Part shown: positions 43,940 through 55,959 of the stretch, piece by piece
Layout of the letters: each line of letters starts with the position of its first letter
How positions within the stretch are numbered: the stretch's first letter is position 1
Source: Mya arenaria
Lineage: Eukaryota; Mollusca; Bivalvia; Myida; Myidae
NCBI RefSeq assembly: GCF_026914265.1
Contig: NC_069132.1
Location: 28,638,932-28,702,931 of the forward strand
Direction: 5' to 3'
DNA length: 64,000 nucleotides
Made by a program: the position numbers and the translations under genes
The notes under the pieces: generated by a model
Told to the model about the DNA's origin: nothing
The model's input: only the letters and a program-made list of their open reading frames with translations
Databases searched by the model: none

Positions 43940-45955
43940 TTATACATACATTTAATTGACGTTCTTTAAGTTTCCGCTAAGTTTTTTTTTTAAAGTTGTA
44001 CTATTGTGATAGCGTTGGTAACGTCGTCGACGGCGTCGTTAAATTTTTAATCATGGCCATAATTCATAAATCGTTCAAGATATTTAAATGAAACACGGTA
44101 CACATAGTGCAAAAGAGCCCGGAAAGGCACAAATATATGACAATCCACATTCATTAATGCATTTTGTGTTAACAAAGCAATACAATATCCACAATTACGA
44201 TGATATACAATGTACGCCTGCCCAGAAGTAATATGAATTATACTAGCATGTTAAACAAACTGTGTTAAAGTAATTTGTTAGTTGATGTGGACTAAGAATG
44301 TGTTCAACCAAAGAGTAATAGAACAATATATCCAGACCTCGTATGATACTTGTCATCTCATTCTAAAATGGAAGTATATTGTAAACTCGAACACTTTGGG
44401 GAGAATATTTAACCTATGTAAAACATGACAACCTTCGTAAATAATTATCCTTTCATTCGTTTGAAAGAGAGACTGGTCGATTTTATAATTAAGCACAGTT
44501 TTAAAAAAACCATACGGTTAATTTGTTGTATACAGTACTACTTATTCAGAACATGGCCATTACTGTGCTTGAAAGAATACGCAATAGTTTTACAAAATGT
44601 AGCAAAATTGTATACACACAAGTACATGCAATGCTATGCAATGTAGACAGGAAAAGGTAGAAGTTTAGCTGCTTCTAGTTGTCAGTGTTGTTTTATCTAT
44701 CTTTTAGAACAATAAGATACTGCGTTTGTAATATGTATATATGTACAGTCAAAACCCTTTGGCCCATACCCCATGGACCGGCAAAATACTTCGAGCCTCG
44801 CGAATATCGAACCAAGCTAAATGCTTACATATAAAAACTTACATTAGGGCTATCACATTTAAGTAATGGCACACTGATAAATCGGACAACATCTATTTTT
44901 ATCCCGTACATAGATGTCTATACCCTTTTTGGACGAAGAGCAAACCACATATTATTGAGCAGACAATGGCGTGATATGCATTCATCAAGAAGGCATGGAA
45001 AAACTAAAGATAGGATATCTCTTTTTAAAACACATTTTTTTTCGGAACATATCGTGACACCTAGCAGTCTTTTCTTCCAGATTTAAGGAGAGGTCAAAGA
45101 TTCAACTCCACAAAACTCAGCCTTGTCGTGTTAAGTCTATCGCAATAAACGACTTGTAGGCCCAATAATTAGATGTGAGTATGGAGACTTGTATATGCAT
45201 ATTACACACACTTAATTGTATTTGCAATGATTACAATAAAATCAAGTAATACACCATGCACGTAGTTTAAATAAACACCAAGTTTGCTTTGGTTAAAATA
45301 AAACAAACTTATGAGTTGTTCAAAGTGTATAAAAAAATATGTAGGCTCAGGCCTTCACGGCCTATATGAAGCTACGCCACTGGCAATAAGAGTTATGGTA
45401 ATGTATTTTCCCTCATTTTCGAACCCATCATAAAAAAATGATATAATGTTTAATTCAACAGACATTTTGACGATATTTACCAATCATTTTTCCCCATTAG
45501 AAAATTAGTTCGTAATAAATTCGTCCTACTAAGGAAGTCATCAATTTTAGTGATTTTATATATTTTGCCTACACTTTTTAAAAACTTAAATATCAAATTA
45601 AAATTCCCCCACTTTATAAGTAACATAATTAATGATTAACTAGATAAGATTCGTGTTATCAGTTATCTATAGATGCATTTCTGGCTTCTAGCACTAGCTG
45701 GTTATCTATGATTTACGAATTCTACTTCGTAAGTTACATAATATATTATCTAGTTAACCAGTCATTATGTTTCTTAAAGTTGAACTTGAAAACTATATCT
45801 AGATAGCATGCTAGTGTTGTATAGCATGAAATAGTGATACCACCATAAGTTACAGTTAACCGCTCCTTCTAAAATTAGCTGACATACAAAATACCCGTAT
45901 ATTCAGACATTGTTTGTTAATAGTAGTAGTTAATAGTGTATTATAGTTTCGGGAA
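43940..45955. other. Intergenic, no intact gene; TE fragments
   Basis: A stretch at 44748-44826 (TACAGTCAAAACCCTTTGGC, then AAATACTTCGAGCCTCGCG and ATCGAACCAAG) resembles the terminal repeat of pogo/Tigger-type elements. Around 45618-45772 a loose inverted repeat (AACATAATTAATGATTAACT / GGTTAACCAG-type words with TTAACTAGATAA) suggests another small MITE. No exon was recognised. Confidence 0.4.
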
Positions 45956-45957
45956 AA

Positions 45958-46205
45958 GGCACCGACTGTGAAGGCGCCCGGCGGAAGGGCCGCCGGTTCC
46001 AACAGCCGAGATATTGGCAGAAATATCGACTCTCCGTTCCCGCGGGTCGGGACCAACTTTATCTTTTCTTTACCCAAACAACTTCCCATTTTAAATGGAA
46101 AATATACGCATTGATTTGCGAAACAATATCATGAATAAACAAACTGTCGTTATGCGGCGTTTTAAAATGTTGACGCCAATGACATAATATTGATCGTTAT
46201 TTTTC
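45958..46205 (-). pseudogene. Frameshifted copy of promoter and exon 1 of the MGNC gene
   Basis: On the - strand the ATG at 46087-46089 opens MGSCLGKEKIK, aligning base by base with the MGNC gene start at 26610. Similarity also covers about 110 bases upstream (CGCATAACGACAGTTTGTTT, then CGTATATTTTCCATTTAAAA against CGTATATTTTCCATATAAAA). A one-base deletion in the A-rich codons after GGTAAA shifts the frame, so downstream bases aligning with GACCCGC..GCGATATTTC..GCC are read in another frame. Similarity ends about 130 bases into the exon. Because upstream non-coding DNA is included, this is a segmental duplicate, not a retrocopy. Confidence 0.75.
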
Positions 46206-47567
46206 ATATCGCAGTTCTCTTTTAAATTGTAAGAAAACTCACTATTCAATACTGAGTACACACATACAATTATCTATGATTTAAACATTGTAATAAATAA
46301 AATATGATATGAACGACAACTCTCCTTGGATATTGTTAACTAGTATAGTATCGAAGTTGCTTTGTATAATGTAGCGTTTGCATTAAAACAAATAAGAAAA
46401 GTTGCCCCCCTTAGATTAAAATTTGTCATTCCTAAATTTAGCAATTATATATGACTTTGACTTTAAGAATTACATTTAAAAGAACATCAGGTAGATATAC
46501 ATGAAAAAATGATTGGAAGTATTAATGACACTTTCAATCAAACGTTATTCTTGTAATTCTTATTTTGTTTCGCCCAATATGTTTGTATTTTAGCAATTTT
46601 ATCTCACGTTTTGATAATTGACAATGACATGTCATTCATTGTTGCTGTCTAAGTTGCACACAATATTGCAACATTTATGGAATATTTTACACCGTTTCGT
46701 TGTAAAATTAAGTGCAATCAGGATCATTGACTGAATGGGCAAGTTTTCTTGAACTATACAGTATTCAAATTAGCTGAACCCTGGCATGGTAAGAAACTTA
46801 ACTATACACACTAAAAGTATTCAAGCCTGTTAAAGAAAATCTCAAATTGAATGATTGATTATAAACCAAAATACAGTAGCACTGGTTAATGACACCTTTT
46901 TCGCCTCTACCAATTATTTGCTCATACCAATTAGTCGCCCACCTGTTAATCGTGTGTTTAACAATTCCATTATAATTGTTTTCATACAAAGAAAGTTGTG
47001 TGCAATAATTATTGAAGCTTCAAAATAGGTAGTTTTTGTATTTTTCATCAATATTGAAATTGTACCAGGTTGTGTCATTTCTTCCAGCGGGGGATAATCA
47101 ACTTTTTACCACTCAACATAATGGAAAATATTTCACCCAAAAATACTTCTTAAAACAGAGCAACATTTTCAGATTTATAAAAAATAGACAGACATGTAAT
47201 ATTTTGTTGTTAGTTGGGAACATTCTTTATAATATTTGTATTTATAATTTTCTGAAGTGGGCAAATTATTGGTACAGTTCACTGTGGTTTAAGTGGATTT
47301 TAATGAGTATGTTTGGCATATGAATTTGTTCTTAAAAATAACCATAAAGTATACATGATCTTGGCACACTGAATTTTAGATCAGAATTTTAACTTTTTCA
47401 CTGTGAAATTTCATTCGAAAATATTAAGTACAGGTATTTCTGGAGTTAAAATATACCACGATTTTTGGGTGAAAAGGGGTCCCTAACCAGTGTACTTATT
47501 TAGTAAATATGTATCTGTTCTTAACTGTTTTTCCTTAAAAATTTTAGATAAATTTAAAGAAAGTACA
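46206..47567. other. Intergenic / IBA57 upstream, no gene recognised
   Basis: AT-rich. Open frames (for example 47036-47323) are low-complexity and have no family resemblance. IBA57 regulatory sequence should lie near the end of this stretch, but no defined promoter motif was found. Confidence 0.45.
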
Positions 47568-50500
47568 ATGGGGTTCCAGCTTATATTGAGAACTGCAAGA
47601 ACCAAAATAAAGTTATTAAAGGTAAATCAATTATCAGAAATTAACAATAGCTCAAGCTCATATTTAGAATTAATTGTGTAATAATAATGATATGTGTGAT
47701 GAAAATGATAATAATTCTATTAATGAAAATTATTATATTATTAATGAAAATGGCAAGTGTGCTCCAGTGAAATGATGTCATAGCAGATATGAAACTGCTG
47801 CAGCTACATGTAGCTACATTTGTGTACAGGTCACATAAATGTTGTAATGTATCATGACCTGACTTTATTCCAGTTTTCGCATATAAATGCAAGAAATCTC
47901 TCCACATCATCGGGTAGAGTAGAAGTGTATCAACTACGATCCCGAGGTATAGTGAAGGTGAAGGGGTCAGATGCAGTCCCATTTCTTCAGGGCCTTATTA
48001 CAAATGATGTCTCATTGCTTGGTGTTGATGGAAAGGCTCAATATTCAATGCTATTGAATGTACAGGTATGTTTAAGTTGATTGCAAAGTAGAGTTAAGCA
48101 ATGATTTTGTTTTAAAAAAGTTCATATAACTGCAAAATAAAGAAGGGAATTATTTAATATAGAAGAGTCATATGGCAGTCTGTTGATACTTTCCGCACTT
48201 GTGACTCTGTCATCAGCAAGCAAAATTTAACAATAACTTTCACCTATGTTATATGTTTTCAGGGTCGGGTGCTGTATGATCTGTTTCTGTATGATGTGAG
48301 TGAAAGCCATGTGGATCGTACTATACTAATGGATTGCGACAGGTCACTGCTAAAAAAAGTCATGTCTGACATCAGCAGATACAAGATCAGGAAAAAGGTA
48401 GTTTGTGTTTTCTTTCATTGATAAGGGCGTAATGAACAACAGTTGTTTTTGTCTGTGAATTGAATGGTTTAAGTAAGAATGGTATTTTAATTGTAGCACT
48501 GTATTTGAACACTTTGTTTCATTCACTTAGAGTATCAGTGTGTGTATACTACGTGATAAATTACGTCATATATGCTACGTCTAAAGGCAAGGCAAGATTT
48601 TGCTTCGAATGAAAACTTTAAACAAAGATAACTTCTTTTACTACACCATTTTAAATGAAACAAAGGGCAGTCTATGCCGCTTAAAGGGCCCCGCCTTCGA
48701 GATTGATAAGGTGACTAGTTTCATCAATCACTTCGACAAACTTGTTTCAAAATAATGTTTTGACTGTGCTCCGTATGATGCATTTTTTCACATGGTATAC
48801 AAATACTGAGTATGGCAAGTTTGAAATGATAGGTTTCTGTCTTTGTTAATGCAAAAATTCAGTTGTTTTGAATTAAATTCAACATTAATAATTTTTTGCT
48901 GCTTGTGTAATATCAGTTTTCATGTTGTTGTTTTTTTAAATTTAAAATCTTTAACAGGCATTTACCGCTTGACCTCTTATCAAATAGGTCACTTTGGAAG
49001 ATGCCAGTGAAAAGTTGAATGTTTTCACAACACTAAATGGTGACCACGTTGATGGAGGGTTAGTAGCAACTGCCGACCCAAGGGTTCCTTCATTTGGCTC
49101 CAGGGTGATTGCTGAGGGTAAACAAATGTTAAAACCATTATTATCTAGGTGGTCTTTTTTGTGTAGTTTGCAGCCTTTTACACATTAAGATAGATATGTT
49201 AAAACAAAATAAATTGATCTTTTAAACCTTATATTATGTTATCTTGGTTAAAAGTGTATTATTGAGCATACACCAATTGCAGTTATGACATGCTGAAATG
49301 TTTACAGGTTGAATATGTGAACAAATTAATGATCTATTGAAAAGTTCATGTTGGTTAGATATTTATTGGCCAATTATAGTCAAAGACTTTATTTTATATC
49401 TTTCATAACAGAATTTTCTGTAGATTTATATGGCTGACTCAGCATGCAGCCATGCTGTGCTGCTCCATTTATGTAGAAAGCCAAAATAAACTATTACATA
49501 TACAACATCTACCAATAGTGTACAAACAGCATTTGAATATAAATGTATAATTGTACATCACCATACACTGTAAGTCTGACTGTATGTATACATAAAGAGC
49601 TCCAACGGTTAGGGAATAGTCCGGGAGTTTTTAAATAGGTCAGGGAACAGTGATCCAGCCAGGATTTGAAAAGGGCTAAACTAGGTCAGAAAAGGCACTT
49701 TTAATGTGCATTGAATGAGCCTTAATGGGGCACTTGCAAGGGCTAATGTTCAATGCTGATTGCATATATGTTTGTAATTACTTTCAATACTTATAGCTTG
49801 TTATGAATACCGTAGCTGTTATACTTACTTTAGTGACAAAACAATGTATATATATTCTTTTGATAGTTATTTCTGAAAATTGACTTTGTCAATAAATAGG
49901 CACCACATGGTATGGTAAAAATGTAGCAGGGTACTGGAAAGGGGCAGCAGGGTGCCCCATCCTGCTATTTAGGCCTAGCTGGAGCACTGGATAAATTTGG
50001 GTAATTGACAATAGTCAGGGAAATTTGGAACCTGAAATCAAGGGCTGAGGAAACAATTTATAAAATAGCAGAAAGAATGAAATAAGTATAAGAAGAGGTA
50101 GTAAGGTTTGGCTGATAGGGGGGATGGAGGCCGACATTATTAATCATGCTCATAGATGACCAATTAAGCTCCTATGAACAGTGATAGTTTGGTCAGGGAA
50201 AATTGGGAAAAGTCATGAAATTTTATTGTGTAAAATACTTTCATTTAATATGCAGGTGTCCCAGATAGCTGGTGTGTTGTCAGTGATGAGACAGGTTACC
50301 ATGAGAAACGCCTTCAATGGGGGATCCCTGAAGGCCCCCTTGATATTCCACATGGGGTGGCTTTACCTCTAGAGAGCAACCTCGTCTACATGAATGGGGG
50401 TATATGCTAGCCTATAATTAGTCAATAGTGGAGGTAAAACTTCCGTAAAATAATATTTTGTTGAGGTCTTTCAAGCAATGTAAACAGTTATCACCAATGG

Positions 50501-51319
50501 TGGACATTATGTTATGACTATTTAAATAACAAACAGCAAAAATAGTAATCTTGTGTGTCACAATTTAACATTGTCAAAATCTAATTTTGTTATTGCATTT
50601 CAGTGAATTTTTCGAAAGGCTGTTATCTAGGCCAGGAACTAACAGCCAGGACCCACCATACTGGTGTAACCAGGAAAAGACTCATGCCTTTGATATTTGA
50701 TGGGTATGTTACATTATTGAACACGCAGCTTATCTAGTCACTGTTTAGTGTTTACAACTTTACACACATGCACACACTCACGCACACACACATAATTATC
50801 CAGTTCAGACATTATGTCCCAGCTTATTTGATGATCATTGTTGATCTATAAAAATTCATTAAAAATGTGGTCAAAGTTTAATTTGCTTGAACTTTCCATG
50901 TATTATTATTATGGCATTTAGTTTCACAATCCAGATATTCTGATATAGAATTATACCCTTGTGCGGTGTGTTTCCCAATGTCTTAAACAGAAATTCATTG
51001 AGTTATATTCAACATGTATATCAGAAAGAAAAAGTAGAAGAAGTATACTTTAATTTAATTTAGATTGATGTCATCTTGGTCAAAACGTCTCTTTATTTGC
51101 CATTTTTTACCTTCCAGGAATCCTGATGCAATTGAATCAGGACAAAATATACAGAATGATCAAAATAAAAGTGTTGGAAAATTCCGCAGTGTCGTTGGGC
51201 AATATGGCCTTGGTTTGATGAGGGTGAAAGAGATTTCAGGAGACTTGACTGTAACCTCGAAGTCTGGCAAAGTGATCAGTGTTAGAGCAGAGCAGCCCGC
51301 CTGGTGGCCTGTGGAATAG
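47568..51319 (+). CDS. IBA57: IBA57, mitochondrial iron-sulfur cluster assembly factor
   Basis: Seven exons join in phase: 47568-47621, 47874-48065, 48263-48397, 48988-49117, 50256-50399, 50604-50703, 51118-51319 (318 residues; human about 356). IBA57 is a folate-binding-fold protein (GcvT/YgfZ family) that works with ISCA1/ISCA2 in the mitochondrial matrix to build [4Fe-4S] clusters. The N-terminus ([18 protein letters not shown], then [11 protein letters not shown]) is basic and Ser/Thr-rich without acids, as expected for a matrix targeting peptide. The core shows [25 protein letters not shown], and the family signature [17 protein letters not shown] with its conserved Cys. The C-terminus has the RAEQPAWWP end typical of the family. 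Upstream of the ATG the frame stays open to an AG near 47547, so a 5' non-coding exon is possible. Confidence 0.96.
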
Positions 51320-51419
51320 ACAGCTATCTCAGTTTAAAGATACTTATGTTTGACGAAGTGTATTTATAGTGAATGTCTCTGTATTACCCGACATGTGTAG
51401 GCTATTGGTTATAGACGAT

Positions 51420-51425
51420 AATAAA
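51420..51425 (+). terminator. Polyadenylation signal of IBA57
   Basis: AATAAA 100 bases after the stop codon, within ACGATAATAAAATAC and followed by T-rich sequence. Confidence 0.65.
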
Positions 51426-51699
51426 ATACTTTTTTAAGTTTTTGGATAAATTTGTATTAAAAAGAATAAAATGACATTTAATTTTTTTCCCTTTTTCTGA
51501 CGTTAAGCTGTCCTTGCTGGACAATGTTCAATAACCAGCCATATCACAATGTTTATTCTGGAAGAATGGCCCATGAAATATAAAAAATGACCATGTTGAC
51601 CATGTCTGATCTCTATCGTGATAATTTCTTATCAAACATGTACAAACCTAATTAACAGCAATCACAGGTATAATTCAATATCTCTGACAAGTTTGCTCT

Positions 51700-53671
51700 A
51701 CATGGGTGTGTAAGGTTATTTATACTCGCACTCAGGCAAGGCCCATTCGATGAGAATGTTAGTCATATTAGGTTTTCGGGCATAGTCAAGTCAAAGTTTT
51801 ATTAGCAAATTCAATTAGAACATTGCCAGTACACAAAGAACATACTAGATGGCATTAATGACAACAAAATAATGTGAAATATAGATATGAAATAAATATG
51901 AGATCATTTTTACAACATTTAATCTTGAGGAGAAAAGTATGAACTATAACTATACATGAAATGTATTTAGACATGTTAATTAAGCAGCATTTCTTCTATC
52001 CGTAGCGAATGATAAATAAGTAGCAATATTATTCAATATTTTATCATTATTACAGGACATCAAGTTATTAAATTTGGTCATATATTAGGCCAGTGAATAT
52101 AATACCTGGGTATATATTTTGTACGTAAATCCAAATAATTAGGACACACTAACAAAAAAATTCATTTTCTACAACATTCATATTACATTTATTACATTTT
52201 CTATGTTCTCGGTTTATATTTCTTTATCTTCCTTCTTCAATATTAAGGTTGTGTGCCGAACATCTAAATCTAGTAAGAAGTATCCTTAACTTATTGCTAT
52301 TAATACAAAATAAATATTTTTCAATTGCAAAATCTTGTTTAAAATTAACATAGCACTGTAGCTTGTCTGAATTGCTAACATATTATTTTGTATACCATTG
52401 TTGTTAGTAAGTATCATATATTCTTCTAACGACAGCTTCTATCTGTATAGTCGTTACATTATCACATGTAAATAAATAAACAAATCAAAGGTCGTTTAAC
52501 AACTGTTTCAGATTAACTGTCCAAGTGTTTATATATTCGCCATTAACAGATTTCATATTAAATACCTTATACATAAGAGACTCGGGATAACGTTTAACCT
52601 TGAACCAGTACTTGATAATTCGTATTTTCCTAAACAAACTTAATGGGAATCTTGCCAATTCACCATAAACTGCAGCATTGCATGATTGCGGTCTTACACC
52701 TAAAATTTGTTTTAAGAATTTTAGTTGTACTCTCTCGATGTATTGGGCTTTATGGAAGCCCAATACTTCAGAACCATAATTAAGAATTATCATACAATCA
52801 AATAGTTTCAGTTTATCACGTATATCTAAAAGCATAACATCAAAAAGACTATTCAATGAAAACAAGGCACGAAGTGCCTGCTCCGATAACTTCTTTTGCG
52901 CTTGCAAATAGGTTCCATTTTGTGATAAAGTAATACCTAGATACAGTAGATAAATTTGTTAACAGCATCCAATTTATGACCATCATATAGCAAATTAACA
53001 TTTTCTATTCTATTTCCCTTTTTACAAACCATTACGAAGCTTTTGTCTATATTTACAGAAATACCCCAAATATTACAATAGTCGTGTAATTTGTTAAGTA
53101 ATTGTTGAAGTCCATTTTCTGTATATGAAAATAAAACAGTATCATCTGCAAACAACAACAACATGAATAGTTGGATTTCTTCGATAGTGATAAAGTCAAT
53201 ATTATCTATTTTTGGATACTCTTCCATATCATTTATAAAAAACAGAAATAAAAGTGGAGAAAGAGGTTCACCTTGTTTGACACCCATATTACTGTTAAAA
53301 TAATCACTATATTGCGATTTAACACGTACACATGGCTTTACTTCTTCATAAATCTTTTTAAGCATTGATACAAGTTTTGTAGATGCACCATATTGTAATA
53401 ATTTGTACCATATACCATTTCGATATACAACATCGAATGCCTTACGAAAGTCAGTAAAGGCATAGTGCACAGACAGAAAGTAACCCTGGTTAGAGCTACC
53501 CTGGTTCTTTAGCGTGCACCAGTTTATACCAATGTCACATAGTAACCCCATTTAACGTCCCTCCCGGAAGAAGATTAGTATTTTTTTTAATGGTGTGGCG
53601 GTGAAGCGTACTGTTCAGCGATCCCTGGATTGACAGTTAAGTGTGTTACCACTAGACCACGAATCCGCCAT
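51700..53671 (-). mobile_element. SINE split in two by a LINE insertion
   Basis: On the - strand the SINE starts near 53671 (TGGCGGATTCGTGGTCTAGT, then GGTAACACACTTAAC, CTTCTTCCGGGAGGGACG, CACGCTAAAGAACCAGG) and stops at 53459. It resumes at 51786 with CCCGAAAACCTAATATGA and ends GAGTGCGAGTATAAATAA near 51715. Together the two halves match the intact SINE at 31490-31779. The gap is filled by the LINE fragment at 51787-53458. Its own target-site duplication is not clear. Confidence 0.85.
51787..53458 (-). mobile_element. 5'-truncated LINE (non-LTR retrotransposon) nested in a SINE
   Basis: It is flanked by perfect 8 bp direct repeats GGCATAGT (51779-51786 and 53459-53466). On the - strand it begins within the reverse-transcriptase domain (FTDFRKAFDVVYR), followed by GVKQGEPLSPLLFLFFIND and the catalytic box FADDTVLFSY, then a C-terminal region with LNYGSEVLGF and VYGELARFPLSLF. 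The frame breaks near 52950 (TAG after KFIYCI; the reading resumes as YLGITLSQNGTYL), so it is dead. The 3' end is AATAAAACTTTGACTTG. The endonuclease and early RT are missing, as in ordinary 5' truncation. Clade not assigned. Confidence 0.9.
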
Positions 53672-53689
53672 GACATCTTTGGGCTTGTG

Positions 53690-54110
53690 TTATTTATTTC
53701 AAATAATGACCCATTCATTTGGCACATGTATTGCAGGTGTGGCCACTACCAACTAGTATGTCTACTTATTAATCTGCAGCTCAAAAGGATGAGTACATAT
53801 ATTGAAACAACATATTTATGGCTACAATGTTTAGGCATTATTGCATATCACGTAAATTGCAAAATTTTAGTACATTATGTACTTGCTTTCTACATAAGAC
53901 TGAGTCCCTTTGTGAACTACTGTAATTGGTTGTTGTCAGTCGTCCTTCATGCATCGTCTTGAGTCTGTAAATGCTAAAGAATCTTTCAACAGAAATTTTA
54001 TTAAACTTTGTCTGAATAATAAATGTAAAAACAATAGGTCATGGAGATCAAAGGCGGATATTTTGGGTGATGTCGTGGCAAACTAGGTTTTTATGTCAAG
54101 TGTTTAAATA
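53690..54110. other. Intergenic, no gene recognised
   Basis: The open frame at 53630-53962 starts inside the SINE and continues into AT-rich sequence without family resemblance. Nothing else was seen. Confidence 0.45.
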
Positions 54111-54137
54111 ACAAATGCAGGAGCCACATTTTTAAGG

Positions 54138-54255
54138 GTCACGGACACTACGGACCATGGACATTACGGACCAGACATTACGGACCAGATTTAGGGACAC
54201 TACGGACCAGATTTAGGGACATTACGGACCATCTTCAGAAACTTACGGACCATCA
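54138..54255. repeat. Minisatellite of ACATTACGGACCAG units
   Basis: About seven short units built on GGACACTACGGACCA / GGACATTACGGACCAG, some with an ATTTAGG insert, directly before the element starting at 54281. Confidence 0.85.
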
Positions 54256-54280
54256 TTTATAATGTTTTTAAACATTTTTA

Positions 54281-55157
54281 TGCCCCCGAAGGTGGGCATA
54301 TTAAAATCGCACCGTCCGTCCGTCCGTCCGTCCGGCTCTGTAACTTTCCCTTGTATGGACAGATTTTAAAATAATTTGCCACATGTGTTCCACATACCAA
54401 GACGACGTGTGGCGTGCAAGACTCGTGTCCCTACCTCAAAGGTCAAGGTCACACTTAGTGTTTATTCACAATGGAGTGCTGCATATAAGGACATAGAGTA
54501 TAGGTTGTCGTGTCCGGGCTGTAACTTTCTCTTGTATGGACAGATTTTAAAATAACTTGCCACATGTGTACCACATAACAAGACGACGTGTCGCGTGCAA
54601 GACCCGTGTCCCTACCTCAAAGGTCAAGGTCACACTTAGTGTTTATTCACCATAGAGTGCTGCATATAAGCATAGAGTATAGGTTGTCGTGTCCGGGCTG
54701 TAACTTTCCCTTGTATGGACAGATTTTAAAATAACTTGCCACATGTGTACCACATACCAAGACGACGTGTCGCGTGCAAGACCCGTGTCCCTACCTCAAA
54801 GGTCAAGGTCACACTTAGTGTTTATTCACAATGGAGTGCTGCATATAAGGACATAGAGTATAGGTTGTCGTGTCCGGGCTGTAACTTTCTCTTGTATGGA
54901 CAGATTTTAAAATAACTTTCCACATGTGTACCACATACCAAGACGACGTGTCGCGTGCAAGACCCGTGTCCCTACCTCAAAGGTCAAGGTCAAGTTGTCA
55001 AGTATGCGTGGTATTTTTTATGTTCAGAGGAAATTTAAAATAACTTGCCATATGTATTTGACACATAAAGGCAAGATCAACTTTTCATGTACTGACCTTG
55101 TTCGTAGGTCAATGTCACATTCGGGGGCATTCGTCACATACTGTGACAGCTCTTGTT
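54281..55157 (+). mobile_element. Helentron-like element with tandem core (about 180 bp units)
   Basis: 5' hairpin TATGCCC-CCGAAGG-TGGGCATA, then CCGTCCGTCCGTCCGTCC at about 54316, then three full and one partial tandem unit of about 180 bp (GTAACTTTCCCTTGTATGGA, CAAGACGACGTGTCGCGTGC, AAGGTCAAGGTCACACTTAG). The 3' end is the hairpin GTCACATACTGTGAC followed by AGCTCTTGTT. Non-coding. The end structures match those of the element at 41738-42775. Confidence 0.7.
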
Positions 55158-55900
55158 TTTTAATTTATTCACTCATTGTTCTTAAATTTGTTAATAAATA
55201 CTTGAATATTAGTGCTCAGTATGACAATTATCTTTAATGCAACTGAAAAATCCCATGAAATTCCAATGTTAATCATGAATGTATTCTTTATAAAGTATTA
55301 TAATAATTTGAATAATAACGATCTTAGTGAAACTTGGTCGGAATGATTGTCTGTTTTTACTTTAGCTAATATCGATTATATATCGTGAGGTGTCGAAAAA
55401 TCGGCCACTGAGTAAAATGTGAAATCACATTTAGCTAACATATGGTCAACTTTTAAAAAATAGGTCAGAACTTGTGTCTTCATGATGACTATTACCCCAC
55501 ATGACAGATCAAGTTTTCAGGGTTGAGTTCGAATATTCTCATGACCTGTAATTGAACATTTGAATACGCTTTGGGTCAGGGCTTATTCGTGACAGTCCTG
55601 GATGGTCCGTAAGGGCCCGGGACACCACCCCGCCAATTTAAAACTGTTTAAAATTGCCGTGGTCATCCGGGACTGTCCAAAAGTATTTTCAATCCGGGAT
55701 GGTCCGGGACGGACCGTGTTGGCCTGGGGGAGGTCCGTAGTGGCACCGTGTTGATCCTGGGAACTCTTATTGTTGGTTCCGTGTTCATTCGTTGAGGTGC
55801 CGTGTCCGGTGTGACGATGTTTTGAGGAACCGTTGACTCAATTTCTTCCAGGATCACCCAGGATTAAGATGCATCTTAAAAGTGTCAGATTTTTTTTTAT
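55158..55900. other. Intergenic with a GC-rich GGTCCG segment, no gene recognised
   Basis: From 55570 to 55860 the sequence is GC-richer and full of GGTCCG, GGGACTGTCC and CCGTGTT words, probably a decayed repeat. The - strand open frame 55663-55857 has no recognisable family and no splice partner. Confidence 0.4.
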
Positions 55901-55959
55901 AAATAAGTGGTTTCTAGTGTAAATAGCTCAAGAAAATGTATTGTCTACAGATTGTATGA

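Noticed and set aside
53440-53560. SINE-LINE chimeric transcript formed by template switching
   Set aside because: The missing SINE 3' part was found at 51715-51786 beyond the LINE, with GGCATAGT duplicated on both sides, so it is a nested insertion.
55663-55857. Coding exon on the - strand (MILEEIESTVPQN..)
   Set aside because: GC-rich repetitive DNA, no family resemblance and no partner exons.
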